This document shows, in pieces, positions 1 to 6,999 of a stretch of DNA of 27,912 nt. Origin of the DNA: CAYFUT01 sp964346395 (lineage in GTDB: Bacteria; Bacillota; Halanaerobiia; Halobacteroidales; Halobacteroidaceae); the NCBI GenBank assembly GCA_964346395.1, contig CAYFUT010000032.1, forward strand, positions 1 to 27,912, in the 5' to 3' direction. How positions within the stretch are numbered: the stretch's first letter is position 1; the number at the start of each line of letters is the position of its first letter. The notes under the pieces were generated by a model. The model saw nothing but the letters and a program-made list of their open reading frames with translations, was not told the DNA's origin and did no database searches. The position numbers were made by a program, and so were the translations under genes.

Positions 1-93
1 TTGAGTAAATCTATTTTGTTAGTTTCAATTTAGGATGGTAAAGGTGACTTGGGTTGTTTTTAGCAAATTATATTTGTAAAGGAGAGATACTAA

Positions 94-1974
94 ATGAAGA
101 AGAAAATGAAAGTAGTTACAGCGGTAGTTATTGTGTTACTAGGATTAGGTTTATTTGCCGGCTGTCAGCCGCAGGGCCAACTGCAGGTAAGAGACTCTAA
201 TCTAGGGGAAGTAGACAAGGATCAGGTAGCAGTTGATTTGGGGGAGGTAAAGTTAAACTTCAACCAGGAATTAGCAGGAGCAGATATTACTTTAGTAGAA
301 AATGGACAGGAGTTAACTGATACTAACTTAAATACTAATGTAGAAGGAACGCAGTTGACAATTACTAATTTGAATCTACAGCCGAACAGCATTTATCACT
401 TATCGCTATTGATAACGTCCAAAAGCGGCAGCCAGGTTATGAAAACGGTTCAATTTACTACTCAGCGGACAGAATATCCGGAAATTAAAGAGGCTAACCG
501 GACGATGATGCAGGCCTTTTACTGGTATATGAACGTCAATAAAAAGGATGTCCAGGGTGATGATGAATATACCCCCGATAAAAATTATGCCGAGCTGTAT
601 CCGGAGGAAAAGGATTTTTGGCAGTTACTGGGGAGTCGAGCTGATAAGCTAGCCGAGTTAGGAATTACTTCTCTCTGGGTGCCGCCGGCTCATAAAAGTC
701 ATGAACTACGCGATGAAGGTTACGGTGTTTATGATATCTGGGATTTAGGCGAGTTTGAACAAAATGGGACAGTACGGACGAAGTACGGGACTAGAGATCA
801 GTTAGATGCAATGATTGACAAGTTGCACGCCAATAATATTAAGGTTTATTATGATATTGTGATGAACCAGCGGATGCACGGTGATTTTGAAACGGTACCG
901 ACGGCTGACGGCAGAGAAGTGACAGCAGAAACTGATTTTACTGATCTGTTGGGGCGGCAGGAATACTACAGCCGGGCTGATGAATTTGCCTGGGATTGGC
1001 AGTGTTTTGACGGCGTGCAGTATACAAAGGAAACCGGCTGGAGTGATAAGGTATTATTTAAAGGAAAAGAATGGGATCAGGCGTATAAAGGACATGATTA
1101 TTTATTAGGTTGTGATGTAGACTATCAACACGAAGGAGTGCAGCATGAACTAAAGGAATGGGGGCAGTGGATTATCAATGATGTCGGTTTCGACGGCTTC
1201 CGAATAGATGCTATTAAACACGTTCATACTCCTTATATGGAAGAATGGCTGTCGGAAGTGCAGCAGGCTACAGAGAAGGATGTGTTTTATGTCGGAGAGG
1301 CCTGGATGGAAGATAGAGACGAGTTGATTAATTATCTGGAGACGGTAGATTATGCACCGCTGACTAGCTTTGATTTTCCGCTCCGCTTTAAACTGCTGTC
1401 GATGTCGAGAGCAGGGGGCGGGTATGATTTAACTAAGTTAAAATCAGCTGGGTTAGTGAATACTGAACAATATAAAGATAAAGCAGTAACTTTTGTTGAT
1501 AACCATGATGTCCAGCGGGACAATTCGGGAACAGGGCTGACTGATTATGAGGTGCAGGCTTATGCTTATATTTTAATGCGGAAACACGGGGTGCCGACTA
1601 TTTTCTATAAAGATTATTACCATAAAGATATGAAATCAGAACTGGACACTTTACTGCAGGCTAGAAAGTATTTTGCTTATGGTAAAGGGTACGAGGTAAG
1701 TAATAATGATGCGGATGTTTATTCCTATGTCCGGGCGGGAAAAGACAGTGTTCCCGGCACGGGTGCGGTAATGATGATTTCGGATGGTGCTAGCGGAAAA
1801 ACAGCAGTCAAAACGATTGACTCCCGTCAGCCGGAGACTACCTTTTATGACTTTACGCGGCATATAAAGAAAACGGTAACTACTGATAGTCAGGGGCGAG
1901 GCAAATTCAAGGTTAAAAAATCAGAAGTAACTGGCTGGTCGATCTGGGTACCGGTGCAGCAGGAGTTAAAATAG
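94..1974 (+). CDS. GH13 alpha-amylase, secreted lipoprotein with Ig-like domain (paralogue 1)
   Basis: Predicted to cut alpha-1,4 glucan (starch, glycogen) at the cell surface. Residues 1-24 form a lipoprotein signal peptide with lipobox LFAGC (lipidated C24). Residues about 30-125 look like an Ig-like/SbsA-type beta domain. The GH13 catalytic barrel starts near MMQAFYW (about residue 138). Catalytic residues are visible: nucleophile D372 in GFDGFRIDA, acid/base E402 in VGEAW, and transition-state D472 in FVDNHD. A C-terminal all-beta domain ends in WSIWVP. The pattern resembles GH13 subfamily 5 (cytoplasmic AmyA-like), but with an export signal. Oddity: region I reads D254-x3-N258-Q259, with Gln where GH13 enzymes normally have a substrate-binding His. 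The SD GGAGAG (81-86) fits the ATG at 94. It is the first of three tandem paralogues and ends in its own hairpin terminator. Confidence 0.9.
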   Translation: MKKKMKVVTAVVIVLLGLGLFAGCQPQGQLQVRDSNLGEVDKDQVAVDLGEVKLNFNQELAGADITLVENGQELTDTNLNTNVEGTQLTITNLNLQPNSIYHLSLLITSKSGSQVMKTVQFTTQRTEYPEIKEANRTMMQAFYWYMNVNKKDVQGDDEYTPDKNYAELYPEEKDFWQLLGSRADKLAELGITSLWVPPAHKSHELRDEGYGVYDIWDLGEFEQNGTVRTKYGTRDQLDAMIDKLHANNIKVYYDIVMNQRMHGDFETVPTADGREVTAETDFTDLLGRQEYYSRADEFAWDWQCFDGVQYTKETGWSDKVLFKGKEWDQAYKGHDYLLGCDVDYQHEGVQHELKEWGQWIINDVGFDGFRIDAIKHVHTPYMEEWLSEVQQATEKDVFYVGEAWMEDRDELINYLETVDYAPLTSFDFPLRFKLLSMSRAGGGYDLTKLKSAGLVNTEQYKDKAVTFVDNHDVQRDNSGTGLTDYEVQAYAYILMRKHGVPTIFYKDYYHKDMKSELDTLLQARKYFAYGKGYEVSNNDADVYSYVRAGKDSVPGTGAVMMISDGASGKTAVKTIDSRQPETTFYDFTRHIKKTVTTDSQGRGKFKVKKSEVTGWSIWVPVQQELK

Positions 1975-2083
1975 TTTGAGACTGAGTTTGAGACTGAGTT
2001 TAAGTTTAAGACTAAGAAGTGAATTGAGTCTGAGTGGTTTTGCTTATAGAGGAAAGAACTCAGACTCAATCTTACTTTTTGCA
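1975..2083 (+). terminator. Hexamer-repeat hairpin acting as terminator after amylase 1
   Basis: Directly after the stop codon is a run of NNTRAG hexamers (TTTGAG, ACTGAG, TTTAAG, ACTAAG and similar) from 1975 to 2034. Its last part, ATTGAGTCTGAGT (2023-2035), pairs perfectly with ACTCAGACTCAAT (2058-2070). The stem extends with AAGTGA (2017-2022) against TTACTT (2072-2077) across a one-base bulge, and a T run follows at once (2076-2080). It is both a probable intrinsic terminator and a member of the hexamer hairpin family seen again at 10510 and 11697. Confidence 0.7.
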
Positions 2084-2150
2084 GGATAGATAGGCTAATG
2101 TATTGAAATATATTAAGTAGCAAACTATAGAATTGAAAGGAGAGATCAAA

Positions 2151-3968
2151 TTGAACTTAAGCAGGCAAAAAATACTTAGTTTAACTGTTCTGTTAGCAGT
2201 TGTAGTATTGGCTGCCGGCTGTATGCAGAATGGGGAGTTGGCTCTGGTAAGTTCTAATTTAACACAAGATGCGGAGATAGATCCTAGTTTAGAAAATATA
2301 AAGTTGGAATTCAGCCAACCGATAGTAGAAACGCAGGTAAGTTTATCGGCCAATAAAGAGGCAGTAGAAGTAGATGTGAAAAAGAATGACAAGGTAGTTA
2401 ACATTAAGAGCTTGGAATTAAAACCGTTTACCGAATATCAACTACAGGTTAGTGTGCAGAATGACCAGGGAACACAGCTACAGGATGTTGTTTCTTTTCA
2501 GACTGGTTGGGGAGATTATCCGCAGGTAGCGAGAAAAAATAAAACTTTAATGCAAACGTTTTATTGGGAAATGGGTAAAGGTGAATATGCGGAGAAGTAC
2601 CCCGAAGAAACTAACCTATGGAAGGTATTAGCTAAACGAGCTGATAACTTAGCGGACAAAGGAATTACCGAAGTCTGGATTCCGCCGGCCAGCAAGGCTA
2701 ATGAAATGGCTGATGAAGGATATGCTTTATATGACCCCTGGGATTTAGGAGAGTTTGACCAAGGGGGCAGTGTGCGCACTAAATACGGGACTAAGGAACA
2801 GTTAGAAACTGCTATAGATGAACTGCATCAGGAGGATATCGAGGTTTATTTTGATGCTGTTCTCAACCAGCGGATAGCTCTCGGTAAGAAAAATTTAGAG
2901 GAGGCGCCTCTTAAGTCAGGAAAGAAACGAAAGGTGTATACCAAAATATATCCGTTAAAAGGACGGCAGAAGTACTACAGCAAAGCTGATGAATGGAAGT
3001 GGAACTGGAAGGCTTTTGATGGAGTAGATTATGCTGAAGATGTAGGTGATATAGGTTCTACTTTATTCAAAGGAAAAAGTTGGGATGATACTTATGATAA
3101 AGACTATTTGTTAGGTGCTGATGTGGATTATGAAAATCAGCAGGTAAGCCAGGAAATGAAAGCGTGGGGTCAATGGTTGATTAATGATATTGGTTTTGAC
3201 GGTTTTAGAGTGGATGCGGTCAAGCATATTGATTCTGGATTTATCAGCAGTTGGGTATCCAATATCCAGAAGAATACAGAACAAGATGTTAAGTTTATCG
3301 GCGAAGCCTGGATTAGAAGTTCGATGGGACTTAAATTTTACCTGATGTCAGTTGATAATCCAGAGTTGGATTTATTTGATTTTGGGTTACGGAATACGTT
3401 TACTAAATTACGGAATGGATTATTGAATATGAGTTCTTTATCTTCGGCAGGTTTGGTAAATACTGATAATTATCAAGATCGAGCTGTGACTTTTGTGGAT
3501 AATCACGATACAGGCCGCGATAGTTCCGACCACGGTCAGCCGATTGATAAGCGGAAGATGCAGGCTTATACTTATATTTTAACCCACGAGCGAGGTCTGC
3601 CGATGGTCTACTGGAAAGATTATTATGTTTCCGGTTATCAGGAGGATCTTGATAAACTGCTGGAGGTAAGGAAATACTTTGCTTACGGATCTGGTCGAGC
3701 AGCTGAAACTAGTGATCGGACAGTTTATTCTTATGTGCGGGAAGGATTAGAGGATAAACCAGGCACTGGGTTAGTCATGATGATTACTGATGGTAAATCA
3801 GGCGAGACAGTTACGAAGCGGGTCAATACTGGTCAGCCGAATACGACCTTTTATGACTACACTGCAAATGTAAAAGGAAAAGTAACTACTGATGACCAGG
3901 GCTACGGTGAATTTAAAGTTAAGAATACTCCGGAGGACGGGTGGTCAGTCTGGGTACCTAAGAAATAA
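2151..3968 (+). CDS. GH13 alpha-amylase, secreted lipoprotein with Ig-like domain (paralogue 2)
   Basis: Second surface alpha-amylase, predicted to hydrolyse alpha-1,4 glucans outside the cell. I chose the TTG at 2151 because SD AAAGGAGAG (2137-2145) lies just upstream; the upstream in-frame TTG at 2133 would overlap that SD. The protein is 605 residues. A signal peptide with lipobox LAAGC precedes a roughly 100-residue Ig-like domain ending before the catalytic start LMQTFYWEM. Catalytic residues are D355 (GFDGFRVDA), E385 (IGEAW) and D453 (FVDNHD). As in paralogue 1, region I carries Gln instead of His (D235-x3-N239-Q240). The B-domain loop after it is rich in Lys/Arg and differs from the other copies. 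Architecture and C-terminal WSVWVP ending match the neighbours, so local duplication is the simplest origin. Confidence 0.9.
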   Translation: MNLSRQKILSLTVLLAVVVLAAGCMQNGELALVSSNLTQDAEIDPSLENIKLEFSQPIVETQVSLSANKEAVEVDVKKNDKVVNIKSLELKPFTEYQLQVSVQNDQGTQLQDVVSFQTGWGDYPQVARKNKTLMQTFYWEMGKGEYAEKYPEETNLWKVLAKRADNLADKGITEVWIPPASKANEMADEGYALYDPWDLGEFDQGGSVRTKYGTKEQLETAIDELHQEDIEVYFDAVLNQRIALGKKNLEEAPLKSGKKRKVYTKIYPLKGRQKYYSKADEWKWNWKAFDGVDYAEDVGDIGSTLFKGKSWDDTYDKDYLLGADVDYENQQVSQEMKAWGQWLINDIGFDGFRVDAVKHIDSGFISSWVSNIQKNTEQDVKFIGEAWIRSSMGLKFYLMSVDNPELDLFDFGLRNTFTKLRNGLLNMSSLSSAGLVNTDNYQDRAVTFVDNHDTGRDSSDHGQPIDKRKMQAYTYILTHERGLPMVYWKDYYVSGYQEDLDKLLEVRKYFAYGSGRAAETSDRTVYSYVREGLEDKPGTGLVMMITDGKSGETVTKRVNTGQPNTTFYDYTANVKGKVTTDDQGYGEFKVKNTPEDGWSVWVPKK

Positions 3969-4005
3969 TGGAGAATGGAAAATGATAAATGAAGAATGAT
4001 AAATA
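3964..4005 (+). repeat. Degenerate heptamer tract (NNNAATG) behind amylase 2
   Basis: Six consecutive 7-base units run through the stop codon of amylase 2: AATAATG, GAGAATG, GAAAATG, ATAAATG, AAGAATG, ATAAATA. A matching tract lies at the end of amylase 3 (5604-5638). Confidence 0.7.
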
Positions 4006-4050
4006 GAGATAAAAAAGGAAATGAAAAAATAATAAAAAGGATGAGTTAGA

Positions 4051-4086
4051 GGGAGCTGTCGTTAGGCGGCTTCCTTTAATTTTTTC
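4051..4086 (+). terminator. Intrinsic terminator after amylase 2
   Basis: GGGAGCTGTC (4051-4060) pairs over all ten positions, with three G-T wobbles, with GGCGGCTTCC (4065-4074) around a GTTA loop. It is followed by TTTAATTTTTT. Amylase 3 is therefore probably transcribed from its own promoter. Confidence 0.8.
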
Positions 4087-4096
4087 GTAAACTTTC

Positions 4097-4125
4097 TTGT
4101 TTTTATTTTCATATAATAATATAAC
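4097..4125 (+). promoter_or_regulatory. Candidate sigma-A promoter for amylase 3
   Basis: TTGTTT (4097-4102), a 17-base spacer and TATAAC (4120-4125). It lies between the upstream terminator and the start of amylase 3 and would give a leader of roughly 70 bases. Confidence 0.45.
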
Positions 4126-4200
4126 CGATATTGATCTCAGCAGGAGATTTCATTAAAAATGTAGAAAAAGAATAAATAAGGTTCAAAGGGAGTGATTCTT

Positions 4201-5625
4201 GTGAATCCAATAGTAATGCAGGCGTTTTATTGGGAAATGAGGGAAGAAGAATACGCGGAAAATTATCCGGAAGAGGATAACTTGTGGAAGTTATTAACTC
4301 AGCGGGCGGAAGAATTAGCAGAAGTAGGCATCACTGCCCTCTGGCTGCCGCCGGCCAATAAGGGAGCGGTGGGGACTGATGATGTAGGTTATGGAACTTA
4401 TGATTTGTGGGACTTAGGTGAATTTGATCAGAAAGGAACGGTTAGAACAAAATACGGAACCAAAGAGGAGTTAGAGCAGGCGTTATCGGCTCTACACGAC
4501 GAAGGGCTAGAAGTTTATTATGATGCTGTTTTGAATCATAGGATGGGAGCTGATGATTCCGAACTAGTAGTGGTCAAAACAGGCGAATTAGCGGAAGTCT
4601 GGACGCTGTTTACTTTTCCGGGCCGCGATAAATATAGTGGATTTGTCTGGCAGTGGTATTGTTTTGACGGGATTGACTGGGATGATCTGCACGAGAAAGC
4701 AGGAAAGTTTCTGTTTCAAGATAAAGAGTGGGATAAGTCTTTTGGCGAAGATTATTTAATGGGGGCCGATATAGATTATGATAATGAGTGTGTAAGAGAG
4801 GAAGTTAAACGGTGGGCCAACTGGATAGTGACTGATATTGGCTTTGACGGTTTTCGTCTGGATGCCAGCCAGCATGTTGATAATGAATTTATAGCTGAGT
4901 TGATTGGCTATTTACAGGAGCAGAGGAACCAGGAGTTGTTTTTTGGCGGCGAAGCCTGGCTGGAAGATCCTGAGCAGCTAGCTGGTTATTTAGAAGCGGT
5001 CGGGCAGCCGCAGCTAAAGGTATTTGATTTTCCCCTGCGCCGCACCTTCGCCCGCATGCGGGATGGGAAATTAGATTTTCGGTGGTTAGGCGGCAAGGGA
5101 CTGGTTAATAAGCCCGGGTATGAAGAAAGAGCAGTTACTTTTGTCGATAATCACGATACAGCCCGAGATACCGAAGATAAGTCAATCAGCCGCTTTAAGT
5201 ATCAGGCTTATACGTATATTCTAATGCGCGAGCACGGTGTTCCCTGTGTATTTTGGAAGGATTATTATCAGTGGGGTATGAAAGAAGGCCTGGATCAGCT
5301 GATGTTGGCTCGACAGAAGTTTGCCTACGGCTCCGGCTATGAATGCGAAAGCAATGATTATAATACCTATTCTTACATGCGGGCGGGAAGTGATGAGCAG
5401 CCGAATAGCGGATTAGTAATGATGATTACTCAGCAAGCAGGATCCGGACTTATCAATAAATGGATTAATGCCCGGCAGCCGGAAACCACCTTTTATGACT
5501 ATACTGGCCATGTAGAAGAAGAGGTAACTACTAACCAGGACGGTTGGGGAGAATTCAAAGTAAAGAGCGGAGCAGCCGAAGGTTGGTCGGTGTGGGTGCC
5601 TAAAAAAATGGAGAATGATAAATGA
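4201..5625 (+). CDS. GH13 alpha-amylase, cytoplasmic form (paralogue 3)
   Basis: Intracellular alpha-amylase predicted to cut maltodextrin or glycogen. The GTG at 4201 is chosen because SD AAAGGGAG (4186-4193) precedes it by about 7 bases; the in-frame GTG at 4192 sits inside the SD. The 474-residue protein starts straight at the catalytic domain (MNPIVMQAFYW), with no signal peptide and no Ig-like domain, matching the usual length of GH13_5 cytoplasmic amylases. Catalytic residues are D221 (GFDGFRLDA), E251 (GGEAW) and D319 (FVDNHD). Region I has the normal D108-x3-N112-H113, unlike the two secreted copies. The last residues (MENDK after VPKK) are encoded by a heptamer repeat tract that in paralogue 2 lies beyond the stop codon. 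Confidence 0.9.
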   Translation: MNPIVMQAFYWEMREEEYAENYPEEDNLWKLLTQRAEELAEVGITALWLPPANKGAVGTDDVGYGTYDLWDLGEFDQKGTVRTKYGTKEELEQALSALHDEGLEVYYDAVLNHRMGADDSELVVVKTGELAEVWTLFTFPGRDKYSGFVWQWYCFDGIDWDDLHEKAGKFLFQDKEWDKSFGEDYLMGADIDYDNECVREEVKRWANWIVTDIGFDGFRLDASQHVDNEFIAELIGYLQEQRNQELFFGGEAWLEDPEQLAGYLEAVGQPQLKVFDFPLRRTFARMRDGKLDFRWLGGKGLVNKPGYEERAVTFVDNHDTARDTEDKSISRFKYQAYTYILMREHGVPCVFWKDYYQWGMKEGLDQLMLARQKFAYGSGYECESNDYNTYSYMRAGSDEQPNSGLVMMITQQAGSGLINKWINARQPETTFYDYTGHVEEEVTTNQDGWGEFKVKSGAAEGWSVWVPKKMENDK

Positions 5626-5638
5626 TAAATGAAAAATG
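5604..5638 (+). repeat. Degenerate heptamer tract overlapping the end of amylase 3
   Basis: Five 7-base units: AAAAATG, GAGAATG, ATAAATG, ATAAATG, AAAAATG. They span the last codons and the stop of amylase 3 and share the unit type found behind amylase 2. Confidence 0.7.
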
Positions 5639-5666
5639 TAAATCAGATTATAAAATTATATAGAGT

Positions 5667-5705
5667 AATAAACCATCCAGGCTGCAGTTGGCTGGATGGT
5701 TTATT
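5667..5705. terminator. Bidirectional terminator between amylase 3 and vapC
   Basis: AATAAACCATCCAG (5667-5680) and CTGGATGGTTTATT (5692-5705) form a perfect 14-bp stem with an 11-base loop. A-rich and T-rich flanks make it usable from both strands, as expected between convergent genes. Confidence 0.8.
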
Positions 5706-5730
5706 CTAAGCAAAGTTAATTGCAGCCTAT

Positions 5731-6132
5731 TTATAAGGAAGCAACTGGAACATTAATTTTTCGAGCGGCCTGGATTAGTTTTTCATCTAAAGTAATCAAG
5801 GTGGAGCTTCTTCTGCGGCTAGCCACTAAGTACATTGCATCATAAGCAGGATGGTCAAGCTGACAGGCTAAGGAAATAGCTTCTTCATAAAGTTCATTGG
5901 TAGGGATGAATTCATCGATCAGTTCAACTAAGTGGTTGGCTTTATGAGTTAACTTTTCAGCTGAATAATTTTGGATTGAATTATACTTCCACATTACATT
6001 AGAAGCTTCTGAAATATAAAGAGAAGGAACTGTAATCCAGGTAGCTTTTTTTAAGGTATCGATGATTGCTTGTTGTTTCGGACGCCCCATTACCATTTCT
6101 ACTGCTGCACTAACATCAAGTGTGACTTTCAT
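5731..6132 (-). CDS. vapC: VapC-type PIN-domain ribonuclease toxin
   Basis: Predicted PIN-domain endoribonuclease toxin of a type II toxin-antitoxin pair. The 133-residue length is typical. The four acidic PIN residues that bind the metal are visible: D6 (TLDVS), E42 (ISEAS), D98 (AYDAMY) and D116 (TLDEK). The gene overlaps the upstream antitoxin gene by four bases (ATGA), so the two are translationally coupled. It converges on amylase 3 and shares the terminator between them. Which RNA it cuts cannot be told from sequence. Confidence 0.85.
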   Translation of the reverse strand: MKVTLDVSAAVEMVMGRPKQQAIIDTLKKATWITVPSLYISEASNVMWKYNSIQNYSAEKLTHKANHLVELIDEFIPTNELYEEAISLACQLDHPAYDAMYLVASRRRSSTLITLDEKLIQAARKINVPVASL

Positions 6133-6374
6133 CGGGCGCGATCCTCCCTAATTAATGGTACCGGATCCTGAGCTTGTTTAGTTTCTGATTTACTTTCCTG
6201 TTCAATATGATTTAATAATTGCTGCCGGTGATTTTTATTTTGTTTTTCTATTTCTAAGGCTTTTTCTAATAAAACTATTGTTTCCTGGGTAATACTTCTC
6301 CGTTCTTCTTCAGCTAACTCAACTATTTGGTTATAAATGTGTTCGGGCAGGTCGCGTACTTGTAAAGAAGGCAT
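6129..6374 (-). CDS. VapB/FitA-like ribbon-helix-helix antitoxin
   Basis: Predicted antitoxin that binds the PIN toxin encoded immediately downstream and represses their shared promoter. The protein is 81 residues. The N-terminal part (PSLQVRDLPEHIYNQIVELA, then SITQETIVLLEKALE) fits a ribbon-helix-helix Arc/FitA-type DNA-binding fold. The charged C-terminal tail (from about residue 50) would wrap the toxin. Two ATGs are adjacent (6377 and 6374); SD GGAGGAGG leaves only about one base before the first, so the second is preferred. The stop codon overlaps the toxin start. Confidence 0.75.
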   Translation of the reverse strand: MPSLQVRDLPEHIYNQIVELAEEERRSITQETIVLLEKALEIEKQNKNHRQQLLNHIEQESKSETKQAQDPVPLIREDRAR

Positions 6375-6405
6375 CATTACCTCCTCCCTTCTGATTGCTA
6401 ATTAA

Positions 6406-6443
6406 ATTATATCATATAATCATAATGCATGCAATATGCATTA
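6406..6443 (-). promoter_or_regulatory. vapBC promoter with overlapping palindromic operator
   Basis: On the minus strand TTGCAT (6434-6429), a 17-base spacer and TATAAT (6411-6406) form a good promoter. The palindrome TAATGCAT (6423-6430) / ATGCATTA (6436-6443), with a 5-base centre, covers the -35 element. This is where a ribbon-helix-helix antitoxin would be expected to autorepress. Confidence 0.55.
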
Positions 6444-6501
6444 ATCATTACTTTTAGCAAAAAATGAGAGTTGAAACTAGAGGAGGGGCTAGACAATTTT
6501 A

Positions 6502-6530
6502 TTGACATATGCCCAAAATCAATTTACAAT
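6502..6530 (+). promoter_or_regulatory. Sigma-A promoter for the AhpD-like gene
   Basis: A consensus TTGACA (6502-6507), exactly 17 bases, then TACAAT (6525-6530), about 20 bases before the ATG at 6551. SD AGGAGG follows at 6538-6543. Confidence 0.75.
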
Positions 6531-6550
6531 AAATTATAGGAGGTTAAAAT

Positions 6551-6887
6551 ATGGAAGCCAAAAAACTACTGGAGCAGTTAGAGCAAGGACAAGATGAATT
6601 AAGGGAGCATATTCCCGAAGAAATGGAGAAGTTTAAAGCTTTTAGTGAAGAAGTAATGCAGGAAGGAGCCTTATCTACGAAACAAAAAAAAGTTGATTGC
6701 GCTAGGAGCCGCTTTAGCTAAACAGTGTAAACACTGCATTGTAAAAAATCTAGAGGAAGCAGTGGCAGCGGGAGCTAGTAAAGAGGAAATTATGGAAACT
6801 TGTAGTGTAATTATGCTTTTGAATGGTGGTCCGGGAGTAGCTTATAGTAGCTATTTAGTGGAGAAATACGAAGAGCTCAGTGAATAA
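6551..6887 (+). pseudogene. AhpD/carboxymuconolactone decarboxylase-like protein, frameshifted
   Basis: Starts at ATG 6551 behind SD AGGAGG and a near-consensus promoter. The first frame encodes MEAKKLLEQLEQGQDELREH and continues to about residue 45, then stops early at 6718-6720. The second half resumes in another frame (ALGAALAKQCKHC onward to YEELSE, stop 6887). Removing one A from the run of eight A at 6684-6691 joins the halves into one protein of about 112 residues with the AhpD-type CxxC motif (CKHC). Such proteins are peroxidase-like or disulfide-handling enzymes. The break may be a real mutation, a homopolymer assembly error, or a slippage site that still makes some full-length product. 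Intact promoter and SD argue that the gene was recently functional. Confidence 0.7.
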
Positions 6888-6893
6888 GTTTTG

Positions 6894-6908
6894 TGTGTAT
6901 TATACACA
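6894..6908. promoter_or_regulatory. Small palindrome, possible operator
   Basis: TGTGTA-TTA-TACACA lies in the leader region between the AhpD-like gene and the surface protein gene. The arms are perfect but no T run follows, so an operator is more likely than a terminator. The cognate regulator is unknown. Confidence 0.3.
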
Positions 6909-6936
6909 TTTAAAAATAATGAAGGGAAGAGATAAT

Positions 6937-6999
6937 ATGCCCCTTTTTTCTAACATAAGAATAAGTAAGAACAGGTGGGACAAAAAGGGGCGATTGTAG
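6937..6999 (+). CDS. Possible 20-codon leader peptide
   Basis: An ATG at 6937, preceded by the purine-rich GAAGGGAAGAG, opens a 20-codon frame (MPLFSNIRISKNRWDKKGRL). It ends in TAG at 6997-6999, and the last G of that stop is the first base of the GTG start of the next gene. The frame runs through both arms of a hairpin that contains the next gene's SD. This suggests translational coupling, but the ORF is short and could be chance. Confidence 0.3.
   Translation: MPLFSNIRISKNRWDKKGRL
6939..6991 (+). promoter_or_regulatory. Hairpin masking the SD of the surface-protein gene
   Basis: GCCCCTTTTT (6939-6948) is perfectly complementary to AAAAAGGGGC (6982-6991), with a 33-base loop. The right arm contains the GGGG ribosome-binding site used by the GTG at 6999. 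Confidence 0.45.

Noticed and set aside
2103..2131. TTGAAA-17-TATAGA promoter just before amylase 2
   Set aside because: Spacing is good, but transcription would begin at or within the SD at 2137, so the transcript could hardly be translated normally.
5731..6374. VapBC as cargo of a mobile element
   Set aside because: No transposase, integrase, flanking repeats or tRNA is visible; the pair shares a neat terminator with its neighbour.
6466..6507. 13-codon ORF (MRVETRGGARQFY) before the AhpD-like promoter
   Set aside because: No SD, lies upstream of the promoter, and too short to distinguish from chance.
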